Shown here: one piece after another, positions 23,364-30,747 of the stretch
Position numbering within the stretch: the stretch's first letter is position 1
How the letters are laid out: every line of letters begins with the position of its first letter
The notes under the pieces: model-generated
Database searches by the model: none
The model's input: the letters and a program-made list of their open reading frames with translations, nothing else
Told to the model about the DNA's origin: nothing
Assembly: GCA_030672545.1 (NCBI GenBank)
Contig: DAOVGF010000034.1
Coordinates: forward strand, 1-31,682
Source: Candidatus Aerophobota bacterium
GTDB taxonomy: Bacteria; Aerophobota; Aerophobia; Aerophobales; Aerophobaceae
Direction: 5' to 3'
Length of the DNA stretch: 31,682 bases
Position numbers and translations under genes: made by a program

Positions 23364-24614
23364 TTATTTCCTTGTTTGTCCTTGGCCAAATATGATGAAC
23401 TTCCGGCTGGTAAGTTCGGCTGCTCCCATAGGTCCTCGAGCGTGTAATTTCTGTGTGCTTATACCTATCTCCGCTCCTAACCCGAACTCCCCTCCGTCGG
23501 TGAATCTGGTAGAGGCATTTACATAAACAGCCGCAGAATCAACTTCATTCAAGAATTTACCGGCCTGCGAGTAACTTTCGGTAACTATAGCGTCAGAGTG
23601 GCCTGATCCATAATGGTTAATGTGTTCAATAGCCTCCTCAATTCCCCGGACAACTTTTAGGGAAAGAATCAAGTCCAGGTATTCAGTGTACCAGTCTTCC
23701 TCGGAGGCTAAGGTGATTTCCGGAACTATCCTCTGGGACATTTCATCACCTCTGATTTCTACTCCCGCTTCTGTAAATCTTTTAATCATCAGGGGAAGGA
23801 ATTCTCCAGCTATTTTTTCGTTAACCAGTAATGTCTCCATAGCGTTACAGACTCCCGGCCGTTGAACTTTGGCATTGAAGCATATTTCTTCCGCCATTCT
23901 CAAATTAGCATTACTGTCTACATAGATGTGACAAACTCCTTGGTAGTGCTTTATTACCGGGATAGTAGAGTTTTCGGTTACTGTTCTGATCAAGCCTTCC
24001 CCTCCTCTCGGGATAATCACGTCGATATACTCATTTAATTTGAGCATTTCCATAACTGTCTGATGGTCGGTAGTTCTTATTAGTTGGATACTTGCCTGTG
24101 GGAGATCGCTTTGGTAAAGAGCTTCTTGCAAAAGATCGGTTAGCGCGATATTAGAATTCAGAGCCTCAGAGCCTCCTCTCAAAATGACGGAATTACCGGA
24201 TTTTAGACACAGAGCCGCGGCATCTGCGGTGACGTTAGGTCTGGCCTCGTAAATAATGCCTATTACTCCCAGAGGAACGGTCATCTTTCCGATTAAGAGG
24301 CCATTTGGCCGTCTCCCCATTTTCTCAATTTTTCCAATGGGATCCTCCATTTGAGCTATCTCTCTTAGACTGATGGATATTTTGCTTATCCTTGAATTAC
24401 TTAAAGTGAGTCGGTCAATGAGGGCAGGAGACAATTTTTTTTCTTTGGCCTCTTTTAGATCCCTCTCATTTTCCTCTCTAATTTTCTCTCCATTTTCCTT
24501 GATGAGATGGGCCATTAAGAGTAGAACCTCCTCCTTTTTTTGCGAGGAGAGATGGGCAAGTATTCGGCTGGCCTTTTTAGCCTCCTGGGCCATTTTTACT
24601 ATATTGTTTTTCAA
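23364..24614 (-). CDS. proA: Gamma-glutamyl phosphate reductase (ProA)
   Basis: Second step of proline synthesis: reduces gamma-glutamyl phosphate to glutamate semialdehyde with NADPH. The catalytic cysteine is in QRPGVCNAMETLLV; GVIGIIYEARPNVTADA and NSVILRGGSEALNSN are typical. Length 416 is normal. The start is read as TTG at 24614 because GGGGGAG lies six bases upstream; the ATG at 24593 has no ribosome binding site. It heads an eleven-gene run. proB is not adjacent. Confidence 0.95.
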   Translation of the reverse strand: MKNNIVKMAQEAKKASRILAHLSSQKKEEVLLLMAHLIKENGEKIREENERDLKEAKEKKLSPALIDRLTLSNSRISKISISLREIAQMEDPIGKIEKMGRRPNGLLIGKMTVPLGVIGIIYEARPNVTADAAALCLKSGNSVILRGGSEALNSNIALTDLLQEALYQSDLPQASIQLIRTTDHQTVMEMLKLNEYIDVIIPRGGEGLIRTVTENSTIPVIKHYQGVCHIYVDSNANLRMAEEICFNAKVQRPGVCNAMETLLVNEKIAGEFLPLMIKRFTEAGVEIRGDEMSQRIVPEITLASEEDWYTEYLDLILSLKVVRGIEEAIEHINHYGSGHSDAIVTESYSQAGKFLNEVDSAAVYVNASTRFTDGGEFGLGAEIGISTQKLHARGPMGAAELTSRKFIIFGQGQTRK

Positions 24615-24665
24615 AAAACTCCCCCTATCTTTTCTTAGTATTCCAACCTAAACTGATTGTAAATT

Positions 24666-24693
24666 ATTCTATTCTCTCTGCTCAAATAGTCAA
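24666..24693 (-). promoter_or_regulatory. Promoter of the proA operon
   Basis: On the minus strand TTGACT (24688-24693) and TAGAAT (24666-24671) with a 16-bp spacer, about 50 bases before the proA start. It diverges from the hflK promoter, the two -35 boxes being 17 bases apart. Confidence 0.65.
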
Positions 24694-24710
24694 GCGTAGG
24701 TTTTTTTTGC

Positions 24711-24738
24711 TTGCTATTTCAATCTCATCTGATATACT
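24711..24738 (+). promoter_or_regulatory. Promoter of hflKC
   Basis: TTGCTA (24711-24716) and TATACT (24733-24738), 16-bp spacer. A start near 24745 gives a leader of about 67 nt that contains the solo repeat tail. Confidence 0.6.
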
Positions 24739-24749
24739 TAGAATTACTG

Positions 24750-24775
24750 CTACCTTTATGAAAGCTAAACTATTT
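24750..24775 (+). repeat. Solo tail of the composite repeat
   Basis: GCTACCTTTATGAAAGCTAA followed by ACTATTTT matches the 3' tail of the full repeat copies (GCTACCTTTATGAACTCTAA and ACTAGTAC at 27371-27398). Nothing else of the repeat is present. As in the full copies at panD and gap, a ribosome binding site and gene follow shortly after. Confidence 0.6.
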
Positions 24776-24811
24776 TAAGGAGAACTTGAAGAGACAAAAT
24801 AGGAGGATAAA

Positions 24812-25786
24812 ATGGAATATGAAGAAGAGGTAAAGGTTAATCCCGCTTTTCCAGTAAAGAAAAAATGGGTGGCCCTGGCCGTGATAGGAATAATTATCTT
24901 GATAGTGTTGTTTTCAACTTTTTACACGGTTGGTCCGGATGAAATTGTGGTGATAAAGCGGTTCGGCCGTTATGTTAGAATGACCGACCCCGGACTCCAT
25001 GTGAAGATACCCTTTGCCGAGACCGCCACCCCAGTAAGAGTGAAACACGTATTCAAGGAAGAGTTTGGTTTTCGTACCCTGCAGGCCGGGATAAAGACTA
25101 TCTATTCTCCCAGGAGCTTTGACGAGGAATCCTTGATGCTTACCGGAGACCTTAATGTAGGGGTGGTGGAATGGATAATTCAATACCGAATAAACAATCC
25201 TCTGGAATACCTTTTCCAGGTAAAAGATGTGAATAGTACGGTCCGGGATGTATCGGAGGTAGTTATGCGCGAGGTAGTGGGAGATCACTCCGTAGATGAG
25301 GTGTTAACGGTAGGAAGAGTGGAAGTAACCGAGGTAGCCCAGAGAAAGCTCCAGGAGATTCTGGATTCTTACCAGTCCGGAATTAGAATTACTGCCGTTA
25401 AGCTCAAGGATGTGAATCCGCCTGATCTAGTTAAGCCTTCCTTTAACGAGGTTAACGAGTCCCGACAGGAAAAGGAGGAGACTATCAATCAGGCCTGGCA
25501 GAAATATAATGAGGTAATTCCCCGAGCTAAGGGGGAAGCTGATAGAACTATCAGCCAGGCGGAGGGTTATGCCATTGGTCTGGTCAATACGGCCGCCGGA
25601 GATACCAATAGATTTATGGCTTTATGGGAAGAGTACCGCAAAGCCAAGGATGTGACCAAAAGAAGACTTTATCTGGAAACTCTCAGGCAAATTCTTCCCC
25701 AGGTTGGCCGTAAGTACATTATCGATATCGAGCAAAAGGGGATTTTACCTTTGCTCTCTCTAGATGAGGAAGGAGGCGCTAAATGA
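24812..25786 (+). CDS. hflK: HflK-like SPFH/band 7 membrane protein
   Basis: Membrane-anchored protein with its SPFH domain outside the cytoplasm, which with HflC forms a cage around the FtsH protease in E. coli. A hydrophobic anchor (WVALAVIGIIILIVLFSTFYTV) is at residues ~24-45, followed by VGPDEIVVIKRFGRYVR and DPGLHVKIPF of the SPFH domain, and a helical C-terminal arm (NESRQEKEETINQAWQKYNE). It is 324 residues and lacks the long glycine-rich N-terminus of the E. coli protein. AGGAGG precedes the ATG. It overlaps hflC by ATGA. No ftsH is nearby. Confidence 0.9.
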   Translation: MEYEEEVKVNPAFPVKKKWVALAVIGIIILIVLFSTFYTVGPDEIVVIKRFGRYVRMTDPGLHVKIPFAETATPVRVKHVFKEEFGFRTLQAGIKTIYSPRSFDEESLMLTGDLNVGVVEWIIQYRINNPLEYLFQVKDVNSTVRDVSEVVMREVVGDHSVDEVLTVGRVEVTEVAQRKLQEILDSYQSGIRITAVKLKDVNPPDLVKPSFNEVNESRQEKEETINQAWQKYNEVIPRAKGEADRTISQAEGYAIGLVNTAAGDTNRFMALWEEYRKAKDVTKRRLYLETLRQILPQVGRKYIIDIEQKGILPLLSLDEEGGAK

Positions 25787-26721
25787 GACCGGAAAAATGG
25801 ATTGCAATCGCGGTGGTGGTGATAATCGGTCTGATTATTCTAAGTGGCTCACTTTATACTATCAATGAAGGCTGGCAGGTGGTTATTACTCAGTTTGGGG
25901 AACCCATTGGTGAGCCTATAACCCAGGCGGGCCTGTATTTGAAGAAGCCTCTTATTCAAAAAGTAAACTACTTCGAAAAGCGCCTGCTTACCTGGGATGG
26001 TAGTCCCACCCAGATTCCTACTCAAGACAAGAAATATATCTGGGTGGACACGACTGCTCGCTGGAAGATAGTAGATGCTTTGAAATTCCTTGAGTCAGTA
26101 GGCAACGAACGGACCGCTCTGGCTAGATTAGACGATATTATTGACTCGGTTACGCGGGATCAAATCACCAGTCATCTTCTCTACGAAATTGTTCGGGACT
26201 CTAACCGTGAGTTTGTCACCACCGAGTTGGGAATACAGGCCGGTGAGGAGATGAGTGAGGTAAAACTGGGACGAGACCAAATAACCCGCTTCATCCTGGA
26301 AGACGCGGCCAAAATTGCTCCTCGCTACGGAATGGAATTAGTAGATGTGAGAATAAAGAGGCTTAATTATGTGGAACAGGTTCGGCAAAAGGTTTATGCT
26401 CGGATGATTTCTGAGAGGAAGCGAGTAGCGGCTCAGTACCGCTCCGAGGGTCAGGGGAAAAAAGCAGAAATCGAAGGAAGACGAGAAAAGGAGTTAGAGA
26501 AGATTACCTCGCAAGCCTACAGGCAAGCTCAGGAGATCAAGGGAAAGGCGGATGCTGAGGCCACCAAGATTTACGCTCAGGCCTATTCCAAAGATCCGGA
26601 GTTTTATTCTTTTTCCAAGACTCTGGAGACTTATGGGGAAGCCTTGGATAAAGAAACCACTTTGGTTCTCACTTCGGAGACTGATTTCTTCAAATACCTT
26701 AAGGGAATCTCCGCTAAATAA
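25783..26721 (+). CDS. hflC: HflC-like SPFH/band 7 membrane protein
   Basis: Partner of HflK. Hydrophobic anchor WIAIAVVVIIGLIILSGSLYTI at residues 5-26, then NEGWQVVITQFGEPIGE and AGLYLKKPLIQKV. A charged helical region SERKRVAAQYRSEGQGKKAEIEG is characteristic of HflC, followed by the KADAEATKIYAQAYSKDPEFYSF block. 312 residues is near the usual length. Coupled to hflK by a 4-base overlap. Confidence 0.92.
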   Translation: MRPEKWIAIAVVVIIGLIILSGSLYTINEGWQVVITQFGEPIGEPITQAGLYLKKPLIQKVNYFEKRLLTWDGSPTQIPTQDKKYIWVDTTARWKIVDALKFLESVGNERTALARLDDIIDSVTRDQITSHLLYEIVRDSNREFVTTELGIQAGEEMSEVKLGRDQITRFILEDAAKIAPRYGMELVDVRIKRLNYVEQVRQKVYARMISERKRVAAQYRSEGQGKKAEIEGRREKELEKITSQAYRQAQEIKGKADAEATKIYAQAYSKDPEFYSFSKTLETYGEALDKETTLVLTSETDFFKYLKGISAK

Positions 26722-26803
26722 GCAGTTCTGGCAATCCGTAGGTAAGAAAGTTTGAAGTCGAAGGGATGGTTGTTTCAAATTTAAATCTATGAGGAGATCT
26801 AAG

Positions 26804-27154
26804 ATGAGAAAAGAATCGATAAAACCGTTTGTGTGGGGTATAGTGGTTGGCGCAATTGTGCTGGCTATTGTCATTTTCTCGGCAGGATGGGTAGTGACCA
26901 GCAGCTCTGCCAGAGCTACAGCCGAGGAAATGGCTGAAAAGGCTGTTGTAGACCGTCTGGCGGCGATTTGTGTCGTACAGTTTCAGCAGGATCCAAACAG
27001 GGAAGAGCGACTCAAGGAGTTGAAAGAAACAAGCTCCTGGAAGAGAACCGGTTATGTGGAAGAAAGAGGTTGGGCGACAATGCCCGGTGATGAATCGCCT
27101 GATCGTAAAGTCGCCAACGAATGTGCCAGACGGCTTATGGAACTTAACCAGTAA
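26804..27154 (+). CDS. Small membrane-anchored protein of unknown function
   Basis: 116 residues: one N-terminal membrane segment (PFVWGIVVGAIVLAIVIFSAGWVV), then a soluble part with AEEMAEKAVVDRLAAICVVQF, LKETSSWKRTGYVEERGWATMPG and CARRLMEL. Two cysteines (in AAICV and NECARR) could form a disulphide in the periplasm. I recall similar uncharacterised proteins with the same WATMPG segment in Proteobacteria, from memory only. ATG 26804 was chosen because GAGGAG lies seven bases upstream. It follows hflC by 82 bases, perhaps in the same transcript. Confidence 0.75.
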   Translation: MRKESIKPFVWGIVVGAIVLAIVIFSAGWVVTSSSARATAEEMAEKAVVDRLAAICVVQFQQDPNREERLKELKETSSWKRTGYVEERGWATMPGDESPDRKVANECARRLMELNQ

Positions 27155-27203
27155 GTACCCCTTCGGCGGGGCAGTATCAACATAGTCCGTCTTCTTTTTG
27201 ATA

Positions 27204-27398
27204 ACAGGTAAGTTTCCCTAAAAAGTAAGGTTCAGGGAGCCTTGGGTGTTCCCGAGGAAACATTTTTTTTGGCCAAGATAGAGGGGTAGCCGCAGGCTTC
27301 AGCCTGCGTTTATTTGCGCAGCTTGAAAGCTGCGGCTACCATAACCCCTTTGCGCAAGTTAAGACTTGCGGCTACCTTTATGAACTCTAAACTAGTAC
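27204..27398 (+). repeat. Composite repeat, copy 3
   Basis: Leader ACAGGTAAGTTTCCCTAAAA with GGTTCAGGGAGCC and TTTTTTGGCCAA, palindrome block from 27295 (CGCAGGCTTCAGCCTGCG, then CGCAGCTT/AAGCTGCG, then CGCAAGTT/GACTTGCG) and tail GAACTCTAAACTAGTAC. Unlike the other two full copies it is about 350 bases from the next gene, and the gene's promoter lies downstream of it. Confidence 0.85.
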
Positions 27399-27579
27399 TC
27401 TTTTTGATATAAAGGGGAGTCAGTCGCCTGTAATTCCAAGATACAACCTGGTTCCTCCCACTAGGTCGATGACGATAGCCACAATTCACCAGGGGAAGGA
27501 ATCTATTAAGGTATTCAATGAGGTGTAGAGAGATTAATGTTGGGAATTTTGATTCGTGTCTGAATTTAATGCGGGGCTC

Positions 27580-27607
27580 TTGACTCTTCTTTGAAGTTTA
27601 TTATAAT
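27580..27607 (+). promoter_or_regulatory. Promoter of ppdK
   Basis: TTGACT (27580-27585) and TATAAT (27602-27607), 16-bp spacer; 11 of 12 consensus bases. Predicted start near 27614 gives a leader of about 130 nt. Confidence 0.75.
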
Positions 27608-27744
27608 GTATGGCATCAGCCGGGGCGCAAAGTGCCTGCTTTCCGGTTGGGGTGAGTTGTTCTTCGAACGTAACTTGAGGAGTTAACCAACACAGATAGT
27701 ATATTAAGATAAAGAATTTTTGGAGCAGATTTAAGGAGAAAAGA

Positions 27745-30396
27745 ATGGGTGGGTATGTCTATTTTTTTGCAAAAGGGTGTGCTGACGGCTCGGCTCAAAT
27801 GAAAAATATTCTTGGGGGAAAAGGAGCTAATCTTGCTGAAATGGCTAATTTGGGAATACGAGTCCCCCCGGGTCTTACCATAAGCACCCAAGTATGCATT
27901 TTTTATAGCGATAAAGGGAGTTATCCGGAAGGTCTCGATGAAGAAATAAGAGACAATTTAAGAAAAATTGAGCAAGCTGTGGGTAAGAAGTTTGGTGATA
28001 GTGAAAATCCTCTTTTGCTTTCTGTCCGTTCCGGTGCCCGAATATCTATGCCGGGAATGATGGATACAGTTTTGAATTTAGGTTTGAATGATGATACTGT
28101 TAAAGGGTTGATCAAACAAACTGCCAACGAACGGTTTGCTTATGATGCCTATCGCAGACTTATTCAGATGTTTGGTGACGTAGTGCTGGGAATTGAGAGA
28201 GAAAAGTTTGAGAAATTGATAGAGGAGAAGAAAAAATCTCGGCAAGTCAAAGAAGATGTACAATTGGGTACTCAGGATCTAAAGGAACTGGTAGGGGATT
28301 TTAAGGAATTGGTGAAACAAGAGACAGGCCAAGTATTTCCTGAAGATCCTTTTCGACAATTGGAGATGGCCAGAGATGCAGTATTTGCTTCCTGGAATAA
28401 TAAAAGAGCTATAAGTTATCGTCAGATAAACAAAATTCCTGATCACTGGGGTACCGCAGTTAATGTTCAGGCTATGGTTTTTGGAAACATGGGAAAGGAT
28501 TCCTACACGGGTGTAGGGTTCACCCGAAACCCAGCTACCGGAGTTAAGGAATTATACGGTGAATATCTGGTTAATGCTCAAGGGGAGGATGTGGTAGCTG
28601 GAATCAGAACTCCCCAGTCTCTTTCTCAATTAAGAAGGGATAATTCACGGGTCTACCAAGAGCTTAAAGAAATTACCGAGCGTCTGGAAAAACATTACCG
28701 AGATGTTCAGGATTTTGAATTTACCGTGGAAAAAAATATACTTTATCTTCTACAGACAAGAACGGGGAAAAGGACAGCTCAGGCCGCGGTAAAGGTTGGT
28801 TATGACCTGGTGAAAGAAAATTTAATCAACCGCCAGGAAGCCCTTCTTAGATTGGATCCTGCCCAACTTACCCAACTTCTTCATCCCAGAATTGATCCAC
28901 AAGCCAAAGTCGAAGTTTTAGCCCGGGGTTTACCTGCTTCACCAGGGGCAGCAACAGGAATAATTGTCTTCACGGCCGATCGGGCCGTGGAAGTGGCTGG
29001 TGATGGCAAGAAGGTTATTCTAGTCCGGGCGGAGACTTCTCCGGAAGATATTCACGGCATGGCGGTTTCTCAAGGAATACTTACCTCCCGAGGAGGAATG
29101 ACTTCTCACGCGGCGGTAGTAGCCAGAGGGATGGGAAAATCCTGTGTGGCAGGATGTGAAGCTATTAAAGTTGATGAAAAAGAAGAGGAATTTGCTGTTG
29201 ACGGCCAGGTTTTCCGGGAGGGAGACTATATTACTCTTGATGGTACCGAAGGAAAGGTACTTAAAGGAAAGGTTCCTACCCTAAAACCTGAGTTAACTGA
29301 TGAGTTTCGTCAGATTATGAAATGGGCAAACGAGGTGAGGACTCTGGGAGTAAGAGCCAATGCTGATACACCTCAAGATGCCACATTAGCCAGGCAATTG
29401 GGGGCCGAGGGAATTGGTCTTTGTCGAACGGAACACATGTTTTTTGGTGAAGAAAGACTTCCCTTTGTGCAAAAAGTGATTTTAGCCGAGGACGAAGGTG
29501 AAAGAACTAAAGCTTTGGAAAAGCTGAAACCTATGCAAAAGGAAGATTTCAAAGGAATCTTAAAGGAAATGGAAGGTTTGCCGGTTATTATCCGTCTTCT
29601 TGATCCTCCTCTCCACGAGTTTTTGCCCAATAGGGAAGAGTTGTTAGTAGAGATTACCAAGTTGAAAATTCTGGGAGGTAATCCGGAGGAAATTAAGGCG
29701 AAAGAGAAGCTCTTGCAGCGAGTAAGTGATTTACGAGAAATGAATCCGATGTTGGGACACCGAGGATGCCGTCTGGGCATTACCTATCCTGATGTTTACC
29801 GGATGCAGACCAGGGCGGTATTTGAAGCTGCTGCAGAATTAACTATTCAAGGAATAAAAGTAATTCCTGAAATTATGATTCCTTTAGTGGTTGAAGAAAA
29901 GGAACTAGCTATTCTAAGAAAAGATGTGGAGCAAATAATTAGTGAAGTTATGGAGGAAAATAGTATTGACTTTTCCTATAAGATAGGTACAATGATAGAA
30001 CTTCCGCGGGCTGCTCTCTGCGCCGATGAAATCAGCAGAGTAGCTGATTTTTTCTCTTTTGGTACCAATGATCTAACCCAGACTACTTTTGGTTTTAGCC
30101 GAGATGACGCCGAAGGAAAATTTCTTCCAGCCTATATTGAAAGGAAAATCTTTAATGATGATCCTTTTCAAGTATTAGACCAGAAAGGTGTTGGCCAGTT
30201 GATAAAGATGGGGACGGTGAAAGGACGAGCGTCCAACCCGAATCTTGAAATAGGGATTTGCGGTGAACACGGGGGTGAACCTTCCTCGGTTAAGTTCTGT
30301 CATCGAATAGGACTGGACTATGTTAGTTGTTCTCCCTACCGGATTCCCATTGCTTGCCTGGCAGCAGCTCAGGCTAAACTGGAAGAGGCCGAGTAG
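27745..30396 (+). CDS. ppdK: Pyruvate, phosphate dikinase
   Basis: Interconverts pyruvate, ATP and phosphate with phosphoenolpyruvate, AMP and pyrophosphate. Residues 1-340 are the nucleotide domain (LGGKGANLAEMANLG, SVRSGARISMPGMMDTVLNLG); the swivelling domain carries phosphohistidine His455 in GGMTSHAAVVARG; the TIM-barrel PEP domain ends with FSFGTNDLTQTTFG and ICGEHGGEP (Cys839). Length 883 is typical. The regulatory Thr/Ser two before the His is present, as in the family. AAGGAG precedes the ATG. In anaerobes it works in pyrophosphate-linked glycolysis or in gluconeogenesis, which fits with the gap-pgk-tpiA operon in the window. Confidence 0.98.
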   Translation: MGGYVYFFAKGCADGSAQMKNILGGKGANLAEMANLGIRVPPGLTISTQVCIFYSDKGSYPEGLDEEIRDNLRKIEQAVGKKFGDSENPLLLSVRSGARISMPGMMDTVLNLGLNDDTVKGLIKQTANERFAYDAYRRLIQMFGDVVLGIEREKFEKLIEEKKKSRQVKEDVQLGTQDLKELVGDFKELVKQETGQVFPEDPFRQLEMARDAVFASWNNKRAISYRQINKIPDHWGTAVNVQAMVFGNMGKDSYTGVGFTRNPATGVKELYGEYLVNAQGEDVVAGIRTPQSLSQLRRDNSRVYQELKEITERLEKHYRDVQDFEFTVEKNILYLLQTRTGKRTAQAAVKVGYDLVKENLINRQEALLRLDPAQLTQLLHPRIDPQAKVEVLARGLPASPGAATGIIVFTADRAVEVAGDGKKVILVRAETSPEDIHGMAVSQGILTSRGGMTSHAAVVARGMGKSCVAGCEAIKVDEKEEEFAVDGQVFREGDYITLDGTEGKVLKGKVPTLKPELTDEFRQIMKWANEVRTLGVRANADTPQDATLARQLGAEGIGLCRTEHMFFGEERLPFVQKVILAEDEGERTKALEKLKPMQKEDFKGILKEMEGLPVIIRLLDPPLHEFLPNREELLVEITKLKILGGNPEEIKAKEKLLQRVSDLREMNPMLGHRGCRLGITYPDVYRMQTRAVFEAAAELTIQGIKVIPEIMIPLVVEEKELAILRKDVEQIISEVMEENSIDFSYKIGTMIELPRAALCADEISRVADFFSFGTNDLTQTTFGFSRDDAEGKFLPAYIERKIFNDDPFQVLDQKGVGQLIKMGTVKGRASNPNLEIGICGEHGGEPSSVKFCHRIGLDYVSCSPYRIPIACLAAAQAKLEEAE

Positions 30397-30400
30397 TTTT

Positions 30401-30485
30401 GGGGAGGTGCCAGAGTGGTCAAATGGGGCGGGCTGTAAACCCGTTGGCGTTGCCTACGATGGTTCAAATCCATCCCTCCCCACCA
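30401..30485 (+). tRNA. tRNA-Tyr (anticodon GTA)
   Basis: Acceptor stem GGGGAGG/CCTCCCC; anticodon arm CGGGC/TGTAAA/CCCG with anticodon GTA; a long variable arm as in bacterial tRNA-Tyr; T arm GATGG-TTCAAAT-CCATC; encoded CCA at 30483-30485. It starts four bases after the ppdK stop codon. Confidence 0.96.
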
Positions 30486-30536
30486 TTTGTGAGGCTAAAG
30501 GGAAATTATTTAGGTCGGTCTTAGAGGAACTAAAGG

Positions 30537-30609
30537 GCCCACGTGGCTCAGGGGGAAGAGCGCATCCTTGGTAAGGATGAGGTCACCGGTTCGAATCCGG
30601 TCGTGGGCT
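30537..30609 (+). tRNA. tRNA-Thr (anticodon GGT)
   Basis: Acceptor GCCCACG/CGTGGGC; anticodon arm CATCC-TTGGTAA-GGATG, anticodon GGT; T arm ACCGG-TTCGAAT-CCGGT. The following bases are CCC, so the CCA end is not encoded, in contrast with the other two tRNAs here. tRNA-Tyr/Thr before tuf is a common bacterial arrangement. Confidence 0.95.
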
Positions 30610-30747
30610 CCCTGAGAGGACAGGGGCGAGATTTACCTGTGATGACGTGCGCTCAAGATTTATGAAGAGAAAGGAATCGGGAATTGTTTTTCGGGGAAGA
30701 AATAAGTTTTTCAAGGTTAGTTATTTGTTAAGTAAGGAGGAGCAAAT

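Larger units (their letters stand above)
27155..27744. other. Intergenic region with composite repeat and promoter
   Basis: 590 bases without a credible gene. It holds a small CCCC-TTCGGC-GGGG hairpin just after the previous gene (27158-27171), the composite repeat copy 3 (27204-27398), about 180 bases with nothing recognisable, and the promoter of ppdK (27580-27607). Confidence 0.7.

Noticed and set aside
27616..27891. Minus-strand frame over the ppdK leader and 5' end
   Set aside because: Antisense to a well-supported gene and lacking a ribosome binding site or family features.
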